This document shows, one piece after another, positions 39,701 through 46,756 of a stretch of 46,756 bases of DNA. The notes beneath the pieces are model-generated. The model had not been told where the DNA came from. It searched no databases and saw only the letters and a program-made list of their open reading frames with translations. Within the stretch, counting starts at the first letter, position 1; each line of letters opens with the position of its first letter. Both the position numbers and the translations under genes were made by a program. This DNA is from Clostridiales bacterium (GTDB lineage: Bacteria > Bacillota > Clostridia > Oscillospirales > Butyricicoccaceae): positions 48,396-95,151 of the forward strand of contig DYCA01000003.1 in NCBI GenBank assembly GCA_019418305.1, written 5' to 3'.

Positions 39701-40228
39701 CTGCACTTCCAGATAGAAATGGTCGCGGTCAAAGATTTCCAAAAATTGCTCGCACAGCTCATACGCGCCATCCATATCCCCCTCGGCCAACGCACGGGGA
39801 ATAACACCCGCAAGACAGGCGGACAGGCAAATCAAGCCCTCACTGTGCTGCCGCAGCAGCTCCATATCGATGCGCGGCTTCATATAGAAACCCTCAGAAA
39901 ATCCGAGTGACACCATATGGATGAGATTGCGATAACCGGTCATATTTTCGCACAACAAAATCAGGTGGCTGTGCCACTCACCGTTCATATAGCTGCGGTC
40001 AAACCGGGAATGCGGTGCAAGATATACCTCGCATCCAATGACCGGATGCACGCCTTTGGCCTTGCACGCGCGGTAAAAGTCGATTACACCGTACATCACG
40101 CCGTGATCGGTCAGCGCGCACGCAGTCTGGCCCAAGGCCGCCACACGGTCCACCAAACCCTCGATACGGCATGCGCCGTCCAGCAGGCTGTATTCACTAT
40201 GCACATGCAAATGCGCAAACGGTACCAT
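36713..40228 (-). CDS. dnaE: DNA polymerase III subunit alpha (DnaE)
   Basis: It is a replicative C-family polymerase; in Bacillota DnaE extends primers on the lagging strand beside PolC. The 1171-aa protein has the N-terminal PHP domain (HLHVHSEYSLLDG, residues 6-18; ALTDHG) and the polymerase palm with GPGRGSAAGS and MPDIDVDF (Asp397, 399, 401). Fingers are followed by a tandem helix-hairpin-helix and an OB fold (about 995-1080: VHLACVITAVRLKSTKNG). The length is normal. The ATG follows the whiA stop directly, with AAAGGAGG inside the end of whiA, so translation is coupled. Confidence 0.97.
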   Translation of the reverse strand: MVPFAHLHVHSEYSLLDGACRIEGLVDRVAALGQTACALTDHGVMYGVIDFYRACKAKGVHPVIGCEVYLAPHSRFDRSYMNGEWHSHLILLCENMTGYRNLIHMVSLGFSEGFYMKPRIDMELLRQHSEGLICLSACLAGVIPRALAEGDMDGAYELCEQFLEIFDRDHFYLEVQDHGIDVQKKVNEGLFQLADELNIGLVATNDAHYLTKKDARIQDVLMSIQMGKTVDDPTRMKFETEEFYIKDADEMAALFPNHPEALANTVKIAERCQVEFEFGKYHLPEFDVPEGYTALQYLQKLCDEGFAVRYPKDDGTVRARLQYEIDMIAKMGFVDYFLIVSDFIGYAKRQGIPVGPGRGSAAGSIVSYCLGITDLDPIHYSLYFERFLNPERVSMPDIDVDFCYVRRPEVIEYVTNKYGKDRVAQIVTFGTMAARGAIRDVGRALNIPYNEVDVVAKQVPNELHITIDKALSVNPELKKMYDEKPQVRELIDTARALEGMPRHASTHAAGVVITKDPVDTYVPLARNDEQMVTQFTMTTLEELGLLKMDFLGLRNLTVIADAEKMIRRHVPDFNIEKVDMSDKATYEMLGRGSTMGVFQLESAGITNVVTGLQPQSIEDITAVVALYRPGPMQSIPRYIECRHHPEKVTYKHPLLEPILSVTYGCMIYQEQVMQVFQSLAGYSLGKADMVRRAMSKKKMKELEKERVNFIHGNEELGIDGAVKRGVPEAVAASLFDEIMDFANYAFNKAHAVCYAVVSFRTAYLKCHYPREYMAALLTSVLDSSDKISEYIQAAREMGISVLPPDVNESFDGFSVSGRDIRFGLAAVKGVGRSFMKQLVAERETGGLFSSFQEFCERMYDRELNRRALESLIKAGAFDSMGYRRSQLIQIVGAVVDAIAQSRKKNIEGQMDLFGMGNDAVQDTQIALPDIPEVSKRELLAMEKETTGLYLSGHPMDEYRDLARQAQAASVRQIIDDLSGESAQPQYKDGMTVHLACVITAVRLKSTKNGSMMAYVTVEDESAAIELVVFPRSLQQCGAYLTEDSAVLLTGKIDAREDEAPKILLNEAQPLTQAAVSSMQAREHPQQSVYTDAQAARMAPQKLYLRISSMQSDEWPQIKAVLVTQSGDTPVYLYPTDTKKKTLAARRYWCRPDVPLLEKLRFLLGEENVIMN

Positions 40229-41122
40229 TTAGTCCTCCTTTGACGCAAACTCAGTAATTTTTTTCAATCGATGGCTCAATCCCGGCTTGGAAATCGGCGG
40301 CTCGAACCGCTGCGCCAGTTCTGCCAGCGTATCGGTCGGATACGCCAACCGTAAGCGAACGGTCTCGCGCAGATTCTCCGGAAATGCCTTCTCGCCGCGC
40401 GTATCGAGCACGGCACGAATGGCCGCAATCTGCCGCGCGGCAGCATCCGCAGTCTTGACCAGATTGGCTGTTTCGCAGTTGACCTGCCGGTTGATTGTAT
40501 TGCGCAGGTTTTTCTCTACCTTGGCCTCCATCAGCGCCATTGCCGCATGCGGCGCGCCAATGCGAGTCAGAAAATCCTCTACACTCGCACTGTCTTTAAA
40601 ATACAGCAGGCATGTGCCGCCCCGCCGTGCGAGCTTGGGAGACAGGCCCAAATCCAGCAGCAGGCTGGTCTCCTCTCCGGCAAGGCTTTGATGCCCGCTT
40701 TTCAGTTCCAGATGACTCTTTTTCTCCGGTCCTGCCACCGTGCCCGCCATCAGAAATGCACCGCGCAAAAAAGACGCTAAGCAGCACTCCTCTTCCAACT
40801 CGTTGCGATTAAGATGATAGGTTACATGGCTTTTCCGGTCATACCCCAGCGCATCAAAAATCCGACCAATCTGCGTCGATTGGTCGATCACAATCTGATA
40901 TTTTCTGCCCTGTCGCTGCGGCTCACACACGACAAAAAACGCGCGCTGCAGCAAGGCCTGCAAGCGACGCGCAACCACGGCGTTTTCTGTAGACAGACGG
41001 ATCTCCCTATGGGAGAAAACCGTTGCATGCAGCAATGCGCCATAGGCCTCCGCCCGCGTGCAGCATGCACGCTGCATCGACACACGGCACAGCTCATTTT
41101 TTACTTCAGTTGAAAAGGACAT
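40229..41122 (-). CDS. whiA: DNA-binding protein WhiA
   Basis: It is a conserved Gram-positive protein linked to cell division and, in actinobacteria, sporulation control. The 297-aa protein has the N-terminal degenerate LAGLIDADG-like part (MSFSTEVKNELCR; LASFLRGAFLMAGTV) and a C-terminal helix-turn-helix (YPTDTLAELAQRFEPPISKPGLSHRLKKI). It lies 23 bp downstream of rapZ and directly upstream of dnaE. The gluconeogenesis factor gene yvcK/glmR that usually sits between rapZ and whiA in Bacillota is missing here. Confidence 0.95.
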   Translation of the reverse strand: MSFSTEVKNELCRVSMQRACCTRAEAYGALLHATVFSHREIRLSTENAVVARRLQALLQRAFFVVCEPQRQGRKYQIVIDQSTQIGRIFDALGYDRKSHVTYHLNRNELEEECCLASFLRGAFLMAGTVAGPEKKSHLELKSGHQSLAGEETSLLLDLGLSPKLARRGGTCLLYFKDSASVEDFLTRIGAPHAAMALMEAKVEKNLRNTINRQVNCETANLVKTADAAARQIAAIRAVLDTRGEKAFPENLRETVRLRLAYPTDTLAELAQRFEPPISKPGLSHRLKKITEFASKED

Positions 41123-41145
41123 TTCTGCTCCCTGTTTTTCTCTTT

Positions 41146-42003
41146 TTATCTCTGATAATCGCGGTGCATGGTGACCACACCGTAATCATGACCACGCAGA
41201 TGCTTGCTGAGCGCCTCAGCAATGGCGACCGAACGATGCTTGCCGCCCGTGCATCCAATGCCGATGATGACGTTGGACTTACCCTCCGCCATATAACGCG
41301 GCAGCAGAAAATCAATCAGACTGGTCAGATGCCCCATCAGCGCATCCGCCGTACCGCCTTGGAATACATAATCACGTACGTCCGGGTCGGTGCCGTTTTT
41401 CTCACGAAGGCTCATCTCGTAATACGGGTTTGGCAGAAACCGCACGTCAAACACCAAATCGGACTCCGGCGGAATACCGTATTTGAAACCAAACGACTGC
41501 ACGATCACCTCGAACGCGCCGCTGCCTTCCGTACCGGAGAACAAGGCAAGCAGGCGTTCACGCAGCCCGGCAGCGGACAAGCCGGTCGTATCGACCACGA
41601 AATCCGCTCTGTTGCGGAGTGCTGCCAGCATATTGCGCTCTTTTTCGATCGCTGCGGTCATGGATATGCCCTTTTCCATCAGCGGATGCTTGCGGCGCGT
41701 CTCCTTGAAGCGCCGGATAAGCGTCGGCGTATCCGTATCCAGAAACAGGATGCGATAATCACAGCCCATGGTTTTGATCGAATCAAGGGAATCAAACAGC
41801 TGCTGAAAGTCCCCGCCCGCACGCACATCAGTAACCAGTGCGACCCGCTCGTACCGCTCGGTTGCGGCGAGGCAGATCTCCGCAAAGCGCGGAATCAGCG
41901 CAATCGGCAGATTATCCACGCAGTAATAGCCCAAATCCTCAAACGTGGCAACCGCGCGGCTCTTTCCTGCGCCCGACATGCCCGAAACAATTAAAAAATA
42001 CAT
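41146..42003 (-). CDS. rapZ: RapZ/YvcJ-family nucleotide-binding protein
   Basis: It is a P-loop protein that in enterobacteria guides RNase E to the small RNA GlmZ; the Bacillota relative YvcJ has GTPase/ATPase activity with a less clear role (competence, sRNA). The 285-aa protein has Walker A GMSGAGKS (residues 8-15), Walker B-like RILFLDTDT and VVDTTGLSAAGLRERL. Its C-terminal domain holds GIGCTGGKHRSVAIAE. The upstream ribosome site is weak (GGGGGTTGG), suggesting coupling to murB 31 bp before it. Confidence 0.95.
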   Translation of the reverse strand: MYFLIVSGMSGAGKSRAVATFEDLGYYCVDNLPIALIPRFAEICLAATERYERVALVTDVRAGGDFQQLFDSLDSIKTMGCDYRILFLDTDTPTLIRRFKETRRKHPLMEKGISMTAAIEKERNMLAALRNRADFVVDTTGLSAAGLRERLLALFSGTEGSGAFEVIVQSFGFKYGIPPESDLVFDVRFLPNPYYEMSLREKNGTDPDVRDYVFQGGTADALMGHLTSLIDFLLPRYMAEGKSNVIIGIGCTGGKHRSVAIAEALSKHLRGHDYGVVTMHRDYQR

Positions 42004-42034
42004 TTATGCCAACCCCCTTGTTCGGCAACACGCT

Positions 42035-42949
42035 TTAGCGAACGATGCGCACCTCGCATTCCAGCTCCACGCCGAACTGCTCGCGCACACGCTGCTGCAC
42101 TAGTTCAATCAGACGAAGCATTTCGTCGCAAGTCGCACCGCCGCGATTGATTAAAAATCCCGCGTGCTTTTCTGAAACCTGCGCCGCGCCGACTGAAACA
42201 CCCTTAAGGCCCGCGTCCTCAATCAGCCTTCCGGCAAAATATCCCTCCGGCCGCTTGAAGGTCGAACCGGCAGACGGGAAATTAAGCGGCTGCTTATCTC
42301 GCCGGCGCTGTGCAAAATCATTCATCTTATCCAAAATCGCCGCCGGCTCACCCGGTTGCAGCCGCATGGTCGTGCGGACAACCGTCCAATCCGGATGCGC
42401 GCGGAACGCACTGTTACGATAACCGAAGCAATGCTCTTCACCCGTAAGCGTGTGCAGGTTTCCCTCACCATCCAAGTATTCGGTTTTTTCCACAATCCCT
42501 TGCATCTGTCCGTCATACGCCCCGGCGTTCATAAACACCGCGCCGCCTACACTGCCCGGAATACCGCCGGAAAACTCCGCGCCGGTCAGTCCTGCGCGCT
42601 GTGCGCGTCGGGCCACGCGGCCAAGCAGTGCACCCGCCTGCGCCACCAGCGTGTTGTCATCGCCCGTGCGTACATCATCCAGCTCGGTCATGCAAATGAC
42701 CGCTCCACGGTAACCCGCGTCCGCAACCAACATATTCGATCCATTGCCCAACAACAGCAGCGGCACGCCGCAGTTCCGAATCACCTTAAGCGCTTCCGAC
42801 AGTTGTTCCGACGTTTTTGGCGTGACAAACAGATCGGCAGGCCCGCCGATGGCAAATGTCGTATGGCGGCTCATCGGCTCTGCCTCCGCTATCTCTATAT
42901 CCGGAACGGCAGCGCACAGTGCTGCCTTGCATGCATTGATATTTTCCAT
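42035..42949 (-). CDS. murB: UDP-N-acetylenolpyruvoylglucosamine reductase
   Basis: This FAD enzyme makes UDP-MurNAc in peptidoglycan synthesis. The 304-aa type II MurB shows MSRHTTFAIGGPADLFVTP, LLLGNGSNMLV (FAD pocket), GIPGSVGGAVFMNAGAYDG, FGYRNSAFR (Tyr) and FPSAGSTFKRPEG (catalytic Ser). I chose the ATG at 42947-42949 because GGAGG lies five bases ahead; the ATG at 42961 overlaps it. An open frame extends much further up but has no ribosome site. The gene has its own promoter 115 bp upstream and starts the murB-rapZ-whiA-dnaE-pfkA-SDR run. Confidence 0.96.
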   Translation of the reverse strand: MENINACKAALCAAVPDIEIAEAEPMSRHTTFAIGGPADLFVTPKTSEQLSEALKVIRNCGVPLLLLGNGSNMLVADAGYRGAVICMTELDDVRTGDDNTLVAQAGALLGRVARRAQRAGLTGAEFSGGIPGSVGGAVFMNAGAYDGQMQGIVEKTEYLDGEGNLHTLTGEEHCFGYRNSAFRAHPDWTVVRTTMRLQPGEPAAILDKMNDFAQRRRDKQPLNFPSAGSTFKRPEGYFAGRLIEDAGLKGVSVGAAQVSEKHAGFLINRGGATCDEMLRLIELVQQRVREQFGVELECEVRIVR

Positions 42950-43064
42950 ATAATCCTCCATTGCTATTAACCGGTAAGTATACACAGTGAGCCGCAGCGG
43001 CAGGCCGATGCGATTCTTCCGCATCCGCGCCGCACAGCAGCAGTATTGTTCCATGTTCGCAAGT

Positions 43065-43093
43065 ATTATACCAAATACGGACGCAAAGTGCAA
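43065..43093 (-). promoter_or_regulatory. promoter of the murB-rapZ-whiA-dnaE-pfkA unit
   Basis: On the minus strand, TTGCAC (43088-43093) and TATAAT (43065-43070) are 17 bp apart, with a TGG extension before the -10 box. The -35 box lies 4 bp from the terminator of the preceding gene. Confidence 0.8.
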
Positions 43094-43097
43094 ATCA

Positions 43098-43123
43098 AAG
43101 GCACCCCGAAGGGTGCCTTTTTT
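43098..43123 (-). terminator. intrinsic terminator after the small lipoprotein gene
   Basis: On the minus strand, AAAAAAGGCACCC-TTCG-GGGTGCCTTTGATTT forms a tetraloop hairpin with a short T-rich tail. Confidence 0.85.
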
Positions 43124-43143
43124 GATTTCCTATTTTATGGATT

Positions 43144-43659
43144 TTACGAACCGCTTGCTTCCTGCAGCATGCTGGCGCCTTCCGCCATATCGGTCATGGC
43201 AGCTTCCAGCTGCTCGCTCATCTTCGTGGTCAGCTCAGACAGCTTGGTCTGGTCGGTTTCTTCCGTCATTGCAGCAACGGTATCAATGAACTCGATCAGA
43301 GACTGGCAGCCGGACTGGAGCTTTGCATGCGCATCCGCATAAGCTTCCGGGGGAGTGATGGCAATGAAATCATTCAGCGAAGTCTTCATAGCCTCCAGCA
43401 CTTCCTTGGCCGATTCCGGATCGGTGACGGCCGTGCTGGCGCTGTTCTGGATCTCGCTCATCTCTGTGCTCAGATCCTCAACCGCCTGCTGGTACTCTTC
43501 CTCAGTCAGAGCAGCCGATGCAGCTTCACCGGTTTCGCCGGTCTCACCGCTGTTCTCACCGTTACCAGCATTGTTTCCGCCGCCGCAAGCCGCCAGGGAA
43601 AATGCCAGTGCCGCTGCGAGCAGTGCAGCCAACAAACGCTTCGTCATATTTTTCTTCAT
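43144..43659 (-). CDS. small alpha-helical lipoprotein of unknown function
   Basis: The 171-aa exported protein has a lipoprotein signal (MKKNMTKRLLAALLAAALAF, lipobox LAAC, Cys25). A low-complexity Gly/Asn/Glu/Thr linker (about 26-50) and a helical, acidic domain (51-165) with regular Glu/Met/Leu spacing follow. I do not recognise a family; PPEAYADAHAKLQSGCQSL resembles motifs in other small Clostridia lipoproteins. It has its own strong promoter and terminator, so it is an independent transcription unit. AAGGAGAG precedes the ATG. Confidence 0.85.
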   Translation of the reverse strand: MKKNMTKRLLAALLAAALAFSLAACGGGNNAGNGENSGETGETGEAASAALTEEEYQQAVEDLSTEMSEIQNSASTAVTDPESAKEVLEAMKTSLNDFIAITPPEAYADAHAKLQSGCQSLIEFIDTVAAMTEETDQTKLSELTTKMSEQLEAAMTDMAEGASMLQEASGS

Positions 43660-43707
43660 ACTGTGTCTCTCCTTACCCTTACTTGTTTTTTCAAGACTGT
43701 ATTAAGC

Positions 43708-43736
43708 ATTATAAAGGAAGAGAGCAAAATTGTAAA
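43708..43736 (-). promoter_or_regulatory. sigma-A promoter of the small lipoprotein gene
   Basis: On the minus strand, TTTACA (43731-43736) and TATAAT (43708-43713) are spaced by 17 bp, 48 bp ahead of the start codon. Confidence 0.85.
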
Positions 43737-43801
43737 GTCATATTTTGACAGTAGGCATGCAAACTTATTAGGAAATTCCTGTGCATTTTACCTATTAAGT
43801 C

Positions 43802-44815
43802 TCAGTGCACCCAAACTTCCTCATGCTCACCGCGCCGCGGACGACCCAACAGCAGGCGGCTTGCTTCGGTGGCAGGCAGACCGTTATACAGCACCTCATA
43901 CATTGCTTCCGTAATCGGCATGGAAACGCCCTGCTGTTTTGCCAGATGGTAGCCCGCCTCGGTTGCATAATACCCTTCCACGGTCGCGCCGACCTCCTGC
44001 ATGGCCTCCTGCACGGTCTTTCCCTTGCCAATCAGGATACCTGCACGACGGTTGCGCGAATGCATCGAGCAGCAGGTTACAATCAGGTCGCCCACGCCGG
44101 ATAAGCCCGCAAACGTCTCCTGTCGCGCGCCCAGCTGGACGCCCAGCCGCGCAATCTCGGTCAAGCCGCGCGTCATAAAGGCCGCCTTGGAGTTATCGCC
44201 CATGCCAAGGCCGTCCGCGATGCCCGCGCCCAGCGCAATGATATTCTTAAACGCGCCGCCGAGCTCACAGCCGATAATATCCGCCGAGGTATAAACGCGG
44301 AAATAGCTTTCGTTCATGAATGCCGCCTGCGTCAGTTCCGCTGCGGCGCGGCTTTCCGATGCAGCCACAATAGCGGTGGGAACGCCGCGTGATACCTCCT
44401 CCGCATGGGTCGGGCCGGTCAGCGCAACGACCGGGTTATTGCCATGCATCGCGCGGTCAATCGTCTGTGAAAAGCGACAGTAGCCATGCTTGGCATCCAG
44501 TCCCTTGCCGACGTTGACAATCACCGTACCCGCCGGAACGATGTCCGCCAGCTGCTCTGCCGTGGACGCGACCGCAAACGACGGCACCGCCATCACAATA
44601 AGATCAGCCTTTGCCGCGCCCGACATATCGGTGGTAATCGCAATGCCCTCCGGAATTTTAACGCCCGGCAGCAGTTTTTCATTGGCGCGGTCGCGCAGCA
44701 ACAGGTCGCACTCCTCCTGCAAATAGGTCCACGAGGTTACCTCATGGCCGTTGTCATGCAGCAGCAGTGCCAGCGCAATACCCCAGCCACCGGTACCAAG
44801 TACAAAAACCTTCAT
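43802..44815 (-). CDS. gpsA: glycerol-3-phosphate dehydrogenase [NAD(P)+]
   Basis: It makes sn-glycerol-3-phosphate from dihydroxyacetone phosphate for phospholipids. The 337-aa protein has the N-terminal NAD(P) motif VLGTGGWGIALA (residues 5-16), VNVGKGLDAKHG, ALTGPTHAEEV and the C-terminal catalytic region GGAFKNIIALGAGIADGL (Lys) with GLSGVGDLIVTCCSMHSRNRR. Its ATG overlaps the plsY stop by 4 bp, pairing the enzyme that makes G3P with the acyltransferase that uses it. The ribosome site GGAGAGGAG lies inside the end of plsY. Confidence 0.97.
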   Translation of the reverse strand: MKVFVLGTGGWGIALALLLHDNGHEVTSWTYLQEECDLLLRDRANEKLLPGVKIPEGIAITTDMSGAAKADLIVMAVPSFAVASTAEQLADIVPAGTVIVNVGKGLDAKHGYCRFSQTIDRAMHGNNPVVALTGPTHAEEVSRGVPTAIVAASESRAAAELTQAAFMNESYFRVYTSADIIGCELGGAFKNIIALGAGIADGLGMGDNSKAAFMTRGLTEIARLGVQLGARQETFAGLSGVGDLIVTCCSMHSRNRRAGILIGKGKTVQEAMQEVGATVEGYYATEAGYHLAKQQGVSMPITEAMYEVLYNGLPATEASRLLLGRPRRGEHEEVWVH

Positions 44816-45456
44816 TTTCCGTTCTCCTCTCCGTTACGATCGGACTGTTCAATGGTTTTCTTGCTCTTGAAGGAAAACTTGTTTTCCTCGCCGCGTAAAA
44901 TGCGCGCGATATTCGAGCGATGCATGAAAATCACCGCCACCGCCATGCCGAACGCCATCGCAATCAGCACGGGATCGTCGTAAAATACAAAGGTGGTGAT
45001 GGGAAAGCTGATAGCACCCAGAATCGATCCGAGGGAAATCCAGCGTGTCAGCGCCACCGCAATAAAAAACAGTACAAATGCAATCAGGAAAATGCGCCAG
45101 TCGAACAACAGCAGCATTACCGCACCGACCAGCACGCCCTTGCCGCCGCGAAAGCCGAAATACAGCGGAAACATATGCCCCAGAATGACAAAGATACCCG
45201 CTACCAGCTTACCAACCGGTCCGGCCAGCATAGCGCCAATCGAAACTGCGGCCGCGCCCTTGGCAATATCGCCCAGCAGAACAAACAGTGTCTTGCCCGC
45301 GCCCATTGTGCGGTAAGAGTTAGTCAGCCCTGCGTTGCCGCTGCCGTATTCCCGGATATCCTTCCCCAGCGTGACCTTACTGACAATGATTGCAAAACTC
45401 AGCGAGCCGAGCAGGTAAGCACACACCGCAATGATAGCAAAATGCGTAAGTGTCAT
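44812..45456 (-). CDS. plsY: acyl-phosphate:glycerol-3-phosphate acyltransferase
   Basis: This integral membrane enzyme acylates G3P from acyl-phosphate, the first step of phospholipid synthesis. The 214-aa protein has about five hydrophobic helices and the three PlsY motifs: YGSGNAGLTNSYRTMG (37-52), GHMFPLYFGFRGGKGV (about 92-108) and a third loop around RWISLGSI. A hydrophilic tail of about 28 residues (FSFKSKKTIEQSDRNGEENGK) extends past the usual end. It lies between der and gpsA, a frequent Bacillota order. Confidence 0.96.
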   Translation of the reverse strand: MTLTHFAIIAVCAYLLGSLSFAIIVSKVTLGKDIREYGSGNAGLTNSYRTMGAGKTLFVLLGDIAKGAAAVSIGAMLAGPVGKLVAGIFVILGHMFPLYFGFRGGKGVLVGAVMLLLFDWRIFLIAFVLFFIAVALTRWISLGSILGAISFPITTFVFYDDPVLIAMAFGMAVAVIFMHRSNIARILRGEENKFSFKSKKTIEQSDRNGEENGK

Positions 45457-45495
45457 ATGGTTTTCCCCCAGTTTCAGAAATATCAGCTGCGCTCA

Positions 45496-46756
45496 TTATC
45501 CCTTCTTATCGCTGCGCTCCCGGATTACCATGCGCACCGGCGTGCCGGTCAGTCCGAACACCTCACGAATCTGATTTTCCAGATAGCGCTGATAGGAAAA
45601 ATGGAACAGCCGTGCATCGTTGCAGAAGCAAACAAAGGTCGGCGGGCAGGTAGATGCCTGCGTCATATAGAAAATACGCAGACGGCGACCCTTATCGGTC
45701 GGCGGCTGCACGCGGGCAGTCGCCTCAGCCAGAATCGAGTTGAGTCGACCGGTCGGGATGCGCATGTGGTTCTGCTCGTAAACCTCGTGAATCAGGCCGA
45801 ACAGCTTGTCGACACGCTGGCCGGTCTGCGCTGAGATGAACAGCACAGGCGCATACGGCATATAGGCAAGGCCCTCTCGCACGCGCAGCGTATATTCCTT
45901 CATGGTTGAGCCGTCTTTTTCAACCAAATCCCATTTGTTGACGACGATAATGCACGCCTTACCCGCATTATGCGCCTCGCCCGCGACCTTGGTGTCCTGC
46001 TCGGTCACGCCCTCGGTCGCATCAATCATGATGACACATACGTCCGCGCGCTCGACCGCAAGCAGCGAACGCATCACCGAGTATTTCTCAATCTTTTCAT
46101 CTACCTTGCTCTTCTTGCGAATGCCCGCAGTATCGATGAAAGTGAACTTTCCATGCGCATTGTCGACATCCGCGTCCACGCTGTCGCGCGTGGTACCGGC
46201 CATATTGGACACAATGACGCGCTCCTCGCCCAGCACACGGTTGAGCAGGCTGGATTTACCGACGTTCGGCTTGCCGATGAGCGCAACGCGAATGCGCTCC
46301 TCATCCTCGCCATTCTCGTCTTCGGGCGGGAAATGCTCATATGCCGCGTCCAGCAGCTCGCCCATTCCATAGCCGTGCAGTGCGGAAATACCGTACGGCT
46401 CACCCAAGCCAAGATTATAAAACTCATAAAACTCCGGCTCAGGCTGACCCGGCTTATCACATTTGTTGACTGCCAGAACAATCGGCTTGCCCGAGCGCAG
46501 CAGCATGGCCGCCACATCCTGATCAGCCGCAGTAATACCAGTGCGCAAGTCGGTGATAAAAATAATCACATCCGCATGTGAGATAGCCGTTTCTGCCTGA
46601 AAACGCATAAACTGCAAAATCTCGTTGTCGTTATTCGGCTCAATGCCGCCGGTATCGATAATGGTAAAATCACGGCCGCGCCAGTCGCTCTCGGCATACA
46701 GGCGGTCGCGCGTTACGCCGGGCGTGTCCTCCACGATCGACAGGCGTTTGCCCGCC
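45496..46756 (-). CDS. der: ribosome biogenesis GTPase Der (partial, 5' end outside window)
   Basis: It is an essential double GTPase for 50S subunit assembly. The frame is open to the right edge, so the first P-loop is outside. Visible are AGKRLSIVEDTPGVTRDR (G2 of domain 1), IIDTGGI (G3), NKCD (G4) and a complete second domain (GKPNVGKSSLLN, DTAGIRKKSKV, NKWD). The C-terminal KH-like domain ends IREVFGLTGTPVRMVIRERSDKKG. About 420 of the usual 440 residues are present. It is followed by plsY after 39 bp on the same strand. Confidence 0.96.
   Translation of the reverse strand, partial: AGKRLSIVEDTPGVTRDRLYAESDWRGRDFTIIDTGGIEPNNDNEILQFMRFQAETAISHADVIIFITDLRTGITAADQDVAAMLLRSGKPIVLAVNKCDKPGQPEPEFYEFYNLGLGEPYGISALHGYGMGELLDAAYEHFPPEDENGEDEERIRVALIGKPNVGKSSLLNRVLGEERVIVSNMAGTTRDSVDADVDNAHGKFTFIDTAGIRKKSKVDEKIEKYSVMRSLLAVERADVCVIMIDATEGVTEQDTKVAGEAHNAGKACIIVVNKWDLVEKDGSTMKEYTLRVREGLAYMPYAPVLFISAQTGQRVDKLFGLIHEVYEQNHMRIPTGRLNSILAEATARVQPPTDKGRRLRIFYMTQASTCPPTFVCFCNDARLFHFSYQRYLENQIREVFGLTGTPVRMVIRERSDKKG

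Noticed and set aside
1..46756. CRISPR arrays, tRNA or rRNA genes
   Set aside because: No regularly spaced repeats, cloverleaf sequences or rRNA segments were seen on reading both strands. A tRNA model search was not possible here.

Overview
The window comes from a spore-forming Bacillota, most likely a gut Clostridia of the Butyricicoccaceae/Oscillospiraceae kind. Pointers are an alpha/beta-type small acid-soluble spore protein (SASP) gene, a leucine T-box leader, the whiA/rapZ/murB/dnaE/pfkA cluster, an Rrf2 regulator, strong AGGAGG ribosome binding sites and GC-rich coding sequence. The genus is an inference. I saw no rRNA, tRNA or CRISPR array.

Left chromosomal part (1-10196). A leucine operon (leuA-leuC-leuD, minus strand, leuD cut by the window edge) lies behind a T-box leader. 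Divergent from it are a DAACS-type symporter, a PAP2 phosphatase and a polysaccharide flippase. Then, on the minus strand, come an IscR-like Rrf2 regulator and an EF-G/TetM-like GTPase fused to a YacP-type NYN domain. The fusion gene is interrupted by an in-frame amber codon at position 49.

Central part (10284-26656): a 16.4-kb integrated element, the main discovery. A 71-codon SASP gene is split: its first 29 codons end at 10283 and its last 42 codons resume at 26655. Joining the two at a shared GA dinucleotide restores a perfect SASP reading frame. The two element ends are 24-bp imperfect inverted arms (17/24 matches) centred on that GA, as expected for a large serine recombinase attP, and such a recombinase (557 aa) sits at the right end. 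The cargo is a complete galactose module. It holds a YesN-type response regulator, a YesM-type histidine kinase and a sugar-binding lipoprotein for sensing; MglB, MglA and MglC for uptake; and GalM, GalK, GalT and GalE for the Leloir pathway. No relaxase, conjugation or phage structural genes are visible.

Right chromosomal part (26784-46756). After an IS3-family transposase scrap come ptsI (minus strand) and a DUF1015 gene (plus strand), transcribed divergently. These are followed by a minus-strand unit of nnrD, a lipoprotein with an apparent CTG start, alr, mazF and an unrecognised 197-aa gene. A leaderless amidase is on the plus strand. The remaining genes form a long minus-strand array: der (cut by the window edge), plsY, gpsA, a small lipoprotein, murB, rapZ, whiA, dnaE, pfkA and an SDR reductase.

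How it fits together: the host part is housekeeping (amino-acid synthesis, wall precursors, phospholipid, glycolysis, DNA replication). The element adds sensed, high-affinity galactose uptake and its conversion to hexose phosphate, at the price of breaking (or conditionally breaking) a spore-DNA-protection gene.
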